From Drosophila persimilis (taxonomy: Eukaryota > Arthropoda > Insecta > Diptera > Drosophilidae), in NCBI RefSeq assembly GCF_003286085.1, contig NW_020825322.1, positions 1,736,001 through 1,800,000 on the forward strand: 64,000 nucleotides of DNA, given 5' to 3'. This document shows positions 52,610-64,000 of the stretch, piece by piece. Under the pieces are notes generated by a model that saw nothing but the letters and a program-made list of their open reading frames with translations, did no database searches and was not told the origin of the DNA. Position 1 is the stretch's first letter. Every line of letters begins with the position of its first letter. The translations under genes were made by a program, and so were the position numbers.

Positions 52610-52873
52610 CAGTGTTTGTAGTAAGCGAAAAGCGAAACAAAAGAAATCAAAAGAATTCCCGACCTGGGCTCTTGTGCGCTGTCCGTGCGACTGAGTCAAT
52701 TAAAATTAATTGTTGTTGCTTTTATATAAAATTAATATTAAACATTGTATACTGTCTGTGTATCTTCGCCTCTCCTCTGTGTGTGTGTGTGTGTAGATAG
52801 CATCTGTAGCGTTGTGGCTTTTGTTTATCCGACGACTTAAGGCGTCCTCCGCTCTAGCTCTAGTTTAAATTAA

Positions 52874-53042
52874 TTAAGCCAGCCCCAGGCCCTGAAAGCG
52901 AGAGTGCGCGGGGCAGTACGGTTCCGTTGAATCGCTTTGCTTGGTGTCGTGCTGCTGCTGCAGGGCGAGGGGAATGGGGCACGATACATCCATGACAGTT
53001 AAGTGACACGGTTCGAGAAACTGTGGCAAGGTTGCTGCGCCG
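52874..53042 (-). CDS. Possible terminal exon of an unrecognised small gene
   Basis: A minus-strand acceptor (CATTTTTAG, ending 53043) opens a 56-codon frame with coding-like third positions, containing PQFLEPCHLTVMDVSCPIP and SDSTEPYCPAHSRFQGLGLA before TAA. It would follow a phase 2 intron. No matching upstream exon with a start was found. It lacks the paired Cys of SVWC proteins, so it is not an extra family copy on present evidence. Confidence 0.3.
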
Positions 53043-53820
53043 CTAAAAATGATCCAAACATACGAAATATGTAAGTACAATGCTCGACAAAATACAATAC
53101 AAGAAAAAAAGGCCTAGCCTCGACAGTCGAAGTTTTTGATACTCGATATACAAACATACATATGCATACGTTATGTATGTATGTGTGTATGTACACACTG
53201 CAATCTTATGAAGAATGTTTACATTATATCCTCTCTCCAAGGGTATCAAAATACGTATGGGACTTTTATTACTTGAATTTCGCCCATCCCCACATGTAAA
53301 TGCATATATTTATGCAAATTAAATGGGATTTACGGCTTACCCTGCATTTGCATTAATTAACAGTAATCGAGTGAAGATACCGAGAGAGCGAGAGCGCAGG
53401 AGGAGAGCGTCTATTGCATACAACTATAGCTTTTCCAACAACAACGCTGCAAATGCACCGTTTAGGAACTGCTTTCGATGACATAAGAGATCGATAGACT
53501 AACAATACGGTCGATAAATACACTTTGTTTTGTTTACATTTTTGTATTATTTCTTCCATTCCAGTAAGTGCTTCCCTACCAATTAATTGATTGGCCGGCC
53601 ACTCATTAAAAACGCCTTAATTTCCTTTTCATTTTTTCACATTGATTTTGATATTGTTATGCACTTCCTGCAGCCGCATCGCTTCGAGAGCAAGACAAAC
53701 CTTAAATAAATCACTCGACAGCGACAATAGGAAACCTTATATGATTGCAAAGTACTACATCCACATATATGTATAAGCCCCCAGAGCTGATAACAGAGCC
53801 CTGTCCGATGTGGCTGCCCT

Positions 53821-53861
53821 TATAAGCGGCCGATCGGCTGTTGGACAGCCAAAAATCAGAG
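53821..53861 (+). promoter_or_regulatory. TATA and initiator of SVWC copy 3
   Basis: TATAAG at 53821-53826 is followed at about 35 bases by TCAGAG, a near-match to the fly initiator. The start codon is at 53872, so the leader is very short. A GATAA lies near 53789. Confidence 0.6.
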
Positions 53862-53871
53862 CAACGAAACC

Positions 53872-54301
53872 ATGAATGTGCTGCTATTGCCGACCGTCTC
53901 CGTGCTCATCCTGCTCCAGCTGTCGTTGGTCAATGGCAATGGGTTCAGCACCCAGTATCGGGGACACACACAACACCCCACACTGGCCGAGCATTGCTAC
54001 TACGAGGAGCTGGATCTGGCGGTTCCGCTCAATGGCGAAGTTCTGCCGGTGAATCATAAGGACTACTGTGTCAAGGTCCTCTGTGCCGATGATTACCTAC
54101 TGATGATAAAACAGTAAGTGCAACAGTTGGCTGTCTGGCCTTCATCATTCATGTTTTACACACAGCTAACGTTGGATATTCTCCATCTACAGCTGTGAGC
54201 CGCAACCTTTTCCGCTTCCTGGATGCCGACTTTCGTCCGGTAACTATGCGGTACAGTTCCCCGAATGCTGTCCGCAGCTAGAGTGTCCCACTCGCACGTA
54301 G
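53872..54301 (+). CDS. Secreted eight-cysteine SVWC (Vago-like) protein, copy 3
   Basis: Two exons, 53872-54113 and 54193-54301, give 116 residues. A signal peptide (MNVLLLPTVSVLILLQLSLV) is followed by YRGHTQHPTLAEHCYYEELD, closely echoing copy 2 on the opposite strand. Eight Cys: HCYY, YCVKVLC, CEPQPFPLPGC, and ECCPQLEC. The phase 2 second intron of the family is kept, but the phase 1 intron after the signal peptide is absent, so it was lost here or never gained. Possible Vago orthologue or close paralogue; not assigned. Confidence 0.85.
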
Positions 54302-54464
54302 TCGATTGACGTGCTTACGTATTTACTTTGTTTCTTAAGTGAGCCTAAATCTTTGAAATATATTATTATGGCATGAAATCAGTTTGATACACCCATTGAC
54401 CCTTGACCAATATACTGGGGGAATATAATCTACTCTATCTACTCTCTTAGCTAGAGTAGAACTG

Positions 54465-54500
54465 TATATTGCATGTCGATGATCGACGGTCGGATCAGTT
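54465..54500 (+). promoter_or_regulatory. TATA and initiator of SVWC copy 4
   Basis: TATATT at 54465-54470 and a perfect initiator TCAGTT at 54495-54500 are spaced about 31 bases apart, just before the ATG at 54512. Confidence 0.6.
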
Positions 54501-54511
54501 CAAGGAGAATA

Positions 54512-54899
54512 ATGAAGTGGCTTGATTTTGTGCTATGCCTCGTGTTCCTGGGCGCCCACTCGCAGCTGGTACTGACCGGTGAGTACGGCAAATATCCTAT
54601 CCCGAATACTGTATGATCTTAGTTCTTGGCAGTGGATTTGGGTTGTGAATTCCGTGGTCTCAAGTTGTTAAGGGGTCAATCGTACCAGCCTGTTGGCCAA
54701 TGCATGCAGTACACCTGTCAGGAACCCAAACTGATGGTGGGAAAGGCGTAAGTATATATCACAAAAAGGATCTCCAACCCACTCTCTCATGTGTGTGTGT
54801 GTGTTTAGTTGCCCTCTGGTGGACGGTCCGAAGCGGTGCAAGCTGGTTAGCGACGCAACGAAACCGTATCCCAAATGTTGTCCCAAATTGCAATGTTAA
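54512..54899 (+). CDS. Secreted eight-cysteine SVWC (Vago-like) protein, copy 4
   Basis: Three exons, 54512-54578, 54633-54747 and 54809-54899, give only 90 residues, the shortest of the four. A signal peptide (WLDFVLCLVFLGAHSQLVL) is followed by eight Cys: GCEFRG, QCMQYTC, ACPLVDGPKRC, and KCCPKLQC at the very C-terminus. Intron phases 1 and 2 match copies 1 and 2. AATAAA lies three bases past the stop (about 54903), so the 3' UTR is extremely short. Predicted to be secreted; function not known from sequence. Confidence 0.85.
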
Positions 54900-54919
54900 T
54901 TACAATAAATGCGGGGTCG

Positions 54920-55170
54920 TCCAATCGCTTACAAAGACCAAAAAATGATTCATTTATTCGGTTTGGTATACATGCTTGAACTTATGTCAATATACGCTCA
55001 TAGTATATATATATCTCAAATGGATCCTAGGTATATAAGTACATACATACATATAAATAAGAGTGTGTCAATTGCCACTAAATTTGTAGGGTTTTTCTTC
55101 CACTTAATCTTGATCGCATTGCGCACTTGTGTTTTAGGCATAACAAGTATATATGTGTATATCTTTTCTA

Positions 55171-55205
<35 letters not shown>

Positions 55206-55813
55206 CTCTTGTATTGTTTGTTCTTTTGTATTGTATATACATCATATATCATTGTATAGTTCTCTAAAATAAGGGGGAATCAGCTTAAATTTCACACTAT
55301 ATCGGAGACCCCGGGGGGCAGTGTAATAATTACGATCTCCTCGTTATACGAATATCTGGCAAACACGACACGGATTCATCTCATTCGCATACATTCTGTA
55401 TCCATCAAAACATAAACCAAAGAACAGAACTCGTTGCCTCGATCTGTGTGGATCTGCCTTCGGTGTGGTGTGTGTGCTGGTTCGATTCCGTTCAATAATC
55501 TGCCATATACATAGATTCAGTATTCTATTTACTGTATATATAACCTGAGCTAGTCTAAACATTCTTTAACTATGGTCCAGTGGCACAAATTGCCATTTAT
55601 ATGGAAAATATAAAGCAAAACGGAAAGCCCTACAAGTGAAAGGACTACGTGTACACAAAATGCTTCACGTTCATTTTGGATTATTCGACTGAGATATACA
55701 TACAAACACACCGATCAATTAAACAAAAGGCAAACCCAATTTGCTTAAAACTTATCCTAGATACCCCCCGGCGACAGGAGCTGTGGCGTCAATTCGCCAC
55801 TGCACTCCTCTTC
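54920..55813. other. Spacer with TA microsatellite
   Basis: AT-rich DNA with TA runs near 55172-55205. It includes the likely 3' UTR of the minus-strand CDK2AP1 homologue. No gene recognised. Confidence 0.5.
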
Positions 55814-56662
55814 TCATTGACGCGCCGCCCGCTCCGTCTCCATCAGGCATTCACGCACCAAAATGCGGGCATGGACAATGCCGCGCTTCAGCCGCTCAGT
55901 GGAGCTGCGCGAACCTGTGTATGTGGGCCTTATGTCGCGGCCCATCTCCTCGATGACGGCCAATAGCTGGGCGTATTTGGTCAGGCCATTGCCGGTGCTC
56001 AGGCTGCCCACCGTCGGCAGGTTGGCTGTGGATGTGAGGGGTGTGGTTATGTTTGCTGATGTCTGGGTGGTCACCACCACCGGCGATGTGGACGGGGGCG
56101 GGTACTTAAGCTGTGACTGCGTTAGATTCAGACCCTGATTATTACCATTGCTGTTGCCGGAGTTGCGTGCCCCGTTGGTGGCTGCCGCAATATTCGCAAG
56201 CGAGAGGGCCGCTGCAGCAGCAGCTGCCGGCGTGGCCGTAGTGTTGGATTGTTGTTGCAGCATAGCCAGTTGCGCCTGCAGGAACTGCGGTGAATATTGC
56301 AAGGCGGCAACGGCGGCTGCCGCAGCAGCATTGGCTGCCGCCGAATTCTGTTTGCTGGATGTGCTGTAATCGGCGGAACGGTCGCGCTTATTGCTATTGG
56401 CGTTGCCGCTACCGCTGCTGGTGGAGTAGTCCGTGGCACCCATGCCGCCCATGCTGTTGTTGCCAGAGCTGCCGGCCGAGACGCTATTGCTTGTGTTGCC
56501 ACGCGAATGATGGATGGCAGATATTTGGATTTGGGGCTGCTGCTCGCGCTGTTCACGCTGCTGCTGGTAGTTGTAAAAGTTTTGCACTTGCGAGCGTGGT
56601 ATTGGTGTCACTGTGACGTCACTCAGCTTGGATTCGACAGCCTGTATGTCCATGATGTCCAT
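55814..56662 (-). CDS. CDK2AP1 (DOC-1) homologue, NuRD-complex subunit
   Basis: A single coding exon gives 282 residues from the ATG at 56662. The C-terminal 55 residues hold the conserved domain: [20 protein letters not shown], then [18 protein letters not shown] and the terminal ETERAARQ, close to human CDK2AP1. CDK2AP1 is a small helical subunit of the NuRD chromatin-remodelling complex. The N-terminal 220 residues are a fly-type low-complexity region rich in Asn, Ser, Ala and Gln, far longer than in the human protein (about 115 residues). A donor (ATTCG then GTAAGC, about 56744) and an acceptor near 56686 suggest a short 5' UTR intron. I believe the melanogaster gene is CG18292. Confidence 0.88.
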   Translation of the reverse strand: MDIMDIQAVESKLSDVTVTPIPRSQVQNFYNYQQQREQREQQPQIQISAIHHSRGNTSNSVSAGSSGNNSMGGMGATDYSTSSGSGNANSNKRDRSADYSTSSKQNSAAANAAAAAAVAALQYSPQFLQAQLAMLQQQSNTTATPAAAAAAALSLANIAAATNGARNSGNSNGNNQGLNLTQSQLKYPPPSTSPVVVTTQTSANITTPLTSTANLPTVGSLSTGNGLTKYAQLLAVIEEMGRDIRPTYTGSRSSTERLKRGIVHARILVRECLMETERAARQ

Positions 56663-56929
56663 GCTGATGCGTGGGCTTCGTGGGCTGCACACCAGGCGGA
56701 TCGTTATTGGATTGCCGGATAGAAGAGGGGGGGTTGCTTACCGAATGTTCTTTGGGAGTTTGCAAACGCTTCTATGGTGTCTATGTCCAATTTTCGTTGC
56801 AACAATTTACGCTTTCCTTTCTACGCACAAACAAATCTATTGCAACCACCACAAACATGCACGCACACACACACACTCACTCATCACACACAGAGAAACA
56901 GTTACAGTGTTGTCAGTGTGGGCAGATGA

Positions 56930-56966
56930 TGTAAATACCGCAAGAAATACCAAAACATACCAGACT
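56930..56966 (-). promoter_or_regulatory. Motif 6 cluster, promoter of CDK2AP1 homologue
   Basis: On the minus strand GGTATGTTTT, GGTATTTCTT and CGGTATTTAC occur within 37 bases, a run of Ohler motif 6-like sites about 200 bases upstream of the predicted splice donor. A weak motif 1-like CCCACACTG follows at about 56917. Confidence 0.55.
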
Positions 56967-57315
56967 GTTTAATTTTACAATTTTAAACTTTTTTTTTTAA
57001 CATTTCCTGATTATTAGATGGTCTTGAAACTCATCTGTTGGCTCAATTAAATTTATTTCTTGCTTATATGACACCTTATATTTTTCCAACAAAGTTATAG
57101 GAAAACAGCTGACAACTCCAGTGCTGCAAAGTATGAAATAATTTCGGATTTCTCTATTGGAAATAGCTGTGCGTATTTTATTGCCCAGAATTGGCAATAA
57201 AAGCTTTAGGAACTAAATTGATTTGCCCAATAGTTAAACTGCCACTAATTTGAATAATTAATAAATGAAAGCACTGTTTTGTTACGTTTTTATTAAGAAA
57301 ACAATTGATATTTCA

Positions 57316-57348
57316 TCGGTATATTTACGGCATATTTCGGTATATTTC
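57316..57348 (+). promoter_or_regulatory. Motif 6 pair, promoter of Klp10A
   Basis: TCGGTATATTTA and TTCGGTATATTT lie 10 bases apart in plus orientation, with no TATA box. They are head to head with the CDK2AP1 cluster, about 350 bases away. A donor-like AAGGTGAGCG near 57560 suggests a 5' UTR intron before the coding start at 58460. Confidence 0.55.
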
Positions 57349-58459
57349 TGAGTCAATGCAGCCGCGCCATCGTCATGACAGTGTGGCGAAAAACAATGGC
57401 GAAGAAACTGTGAAACTATAAAACTCTCGTTGTTGACATCTGGTCGATTTTGTAAAAATTGTGTGAACGCAGTTTAATTTACTATTTATTTTATTGTGAT
57501 TGGTAATACAAAATCAAATAGGCGATTTAGGGAAATAAAAGTGTTTCGGACCAGAAACAAGGTGAGCGTAGACGGTAGATTGCAAAAAATTCAATTACAT
57601 TTCCGCGACTCCGTCTGTCGGATGCATTTGTGTGCGTGTGTTTGTGTGTGTTAGCCGTTTGTGTGGGAGACAATGTATGACGTAAAACGATAACGTAACG
57701 CGGTGCGATTGTATGCTGCGCTTGCATATAATTAACACCGCAAAGCATTGATTAGTTGCCTTGCAACCGCTGTTCGTTTCTTCTCATTTTTGGCAGACTT
57801 GGTGCCGCATATGCAGATGTGTGTGCAATGTGTCGCTATGTGCCGCATAGGCGAGCAGTGTGGCCATTCTGCCTTCCTCCCTTTTTCCATTTGCATTTCC
57901 ATGTGTGCTCACTTTGTTATTCGTTGCCAGACGCGACCAAAGCGACAGTTGGCATTTGAATTTTTCTGTGAACACAAACTCACACACACGCACACAACAA
58001 TCAACCAAGTATACATGTATGAATGGAAACACGCACACCCATAGGCACACCGAAACAGACGCTGTCGGCGACCTCGACATAGAAGAAGCAGAAGCATTAA
58101 AAAAACTTATTCGAAGCAACAAAATTTGATCTAAAATCTATCACTGAGTCTGCTGTCTGTTGACCCTATCGGTGTAACTCGGAAATTAATTGATTGACAA
58201 GCAACTTGATAGAGTATCAATAGTAAAAATATAATTCAAAAGCCTCCTATTTCTTTCAAGCAGAATATTTTGGAACATCCGCTACAGTGGGAAAACTGTG
58301 GCCACAACTATTGGATTCGCAAGCGGAATCGCAGCGCTGAGCTGAGCTGAGCTGCCCTGACCTGACCAGGCGAACTCTCGATAGATAGGCAAAAAGTGAT
58401 ATTGGGTATATTTTTACACCAAGTGATAGCCATTTGTGGAGCAGAGTAAAAAGATCCAA

Positions 58460-63148
<4,689 letters not shown>

Positions 63149-64000
63149 AACACCAACTAGCCATAAGCATCCCACCATCCCCACGATTCATATTTATCCG
63201 CCACACTACAAACTATCATCCGCAAAATTTTAGAATTCGTTTTCATCACACACTGTCCGCCGCGTTGCGAAACTGAACTGAAGCTGGGGGCTGCTGCGGA
63301 TGAGGTTACACACACACACACACACATACACAGAGATATACACCCGCTCGCAGACTCTATTGTTGTTTATTTATTATTTTATTTGGCAGTTCAGCGTTTT
63401 TAATTCAGTTCAGTTGTTTTCAGTTCAGCGTTTAGCTTTAAATAAAAATTCCCTATATTGTTAAAGGATTTCATGAATTCATTACTTTTCGAACGACAAA
63501 AGAAGCGGCGTCTCATCTCGGTTCAAACCATTCGTTCATCTCAACCACTCATCCAGCATTCAGTCGTCATATCTCGCTCTCTAAACGCACCAACAGACAG
63601 CCGCCCCGCCCACCACCCCGCCTTGTAAGCGCCTTGCTCTCTTGGGAGAGCAGCTTGTTTCTTATTGAGTTTTACCGTTCATTCAACTGATTGTATGGAT
63701 GGAAGGGAAAACGGTAGAGCGGGTAAGGCAGGAAGAGATTGACAGTATCCCGATCGATATACCCCCGATAAATACCGCAGGGGGGGCTGTCTCGATTAAA
63801 CAAGAAATACAATACCGAACTATAACAACAACATTTAATAAGCAACACACTTTCTGTTTTGTTCTCATTGATTTATACGATACTTTTGTAAAAGAAAAAG
63901 ACATTTACATACTATACTACAACTTACTATTATGAGATTCCATTTACATTATAAATTACCTTCTAAAGAATTCAATAATTTTTTGTATCTTTTCAATTGA
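63149..64000. other. Klp10A 3' UTR and right-hand flank
   Basis: A CA tract at about 63308-63330 and AATAAAAATT near 63440 suggest the Klp10A 3' end. Beyond it no gene is recognised; an open plus frame at 63699-63935 has no supporting features. Confidence 0.55.

Larger units (their letters stand above)
51645..53820. other. Spacers inside the SVWC cluster
   Basis: Excluding the genes listed, the gap 51703-52100 and the gap 53043-53820 hold AT-rich DNA without recognised genes. The second is the centre between the divergent minus-strand and plus-strand pairs. Confidence 0.45.

Overview
The window is animal nuclear DNA from a fruit fly (Drosophila), very probably not D. melanogaster itself. It has short GT-AG introns, AT-rich intergenic DNA, GC-rich third codon positions and typical fly core-promoter motifs (Ohler motif 1, Ohler motif 6, DRE, TATA plus TCAGTY initiators). 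The proteins match Drosophila families closely but with substitutions relative to the melanogaster proteins I remember. Most recognised genes (Ubi-p5E-type polyubiquitin, Top3beta, mthl1/mist, Ran, Vago-type genes, Klp10A) lie on the melanogaster X, so Muller element A is likely. Drosophila gene identities are from memory, not from a search.

Layout. 1-118: edge of an RpL30-like reading frame (minus). 119-8235: AT-rich DNA, probably 3' UTR and spacer. 8236-24545: the large ZSWIM8/Dora gene (minus). It has an ordinary stop, then a 257-codon in-frame open extension after a TGA-C stop. Its first coding exon lacks an obvious ATG upstream of conserved residues, and its main intron holds a tRNA-Glu-like relic. 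24640-28220: dispersed repeats, a decayed duplicate of part of arrow (LRP5/6), and an inverted repeat. 28222-31810: polyubiquitin gene with 13 units, a 5' UTR intron and a TATA box (minus). 32593-35514: Top3beta (minus). 35515-42950: gene-poor DNA. 42955-45042: mthl1/mist, a G-protein-coupled receptor (minus). 46420-50170: Ran (plus).

51179-54899: four tiny secreted eight-cysteine (SVWC, Vago-like) genes, two on each strand. 55814-56662: CDK2AP1/DOC1 homologue (minus). 57316-63148: Klp10A kinesin-13 (plus), with an unrecognised intact 173-codon frame nested in its last intron. 63149-64000: 3' flank.

How the genes relate. There are no operons. Dora (an E3 substrate receptor) and polyubiquitin belong to ubiquitin pathways. 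Ran and Klp10A act on the spindle. Top3beta and the CDK2AP1 homologue act on nucleic acid topology and chromatin. The four SVWC genes are a tandem family of presumed immune or stress effectors. Adjacency of most others looks like ordinary chromosome history. Copies of one dispersed repeat lie in the gaps between several blocks, which suggests rearrangement junctions. The most interesting signals are the candidate stop-codon readthrough of Dora, its possible non-AUG start, the nested frame in Klp10A, the arrow duplicate and the junction repeats.
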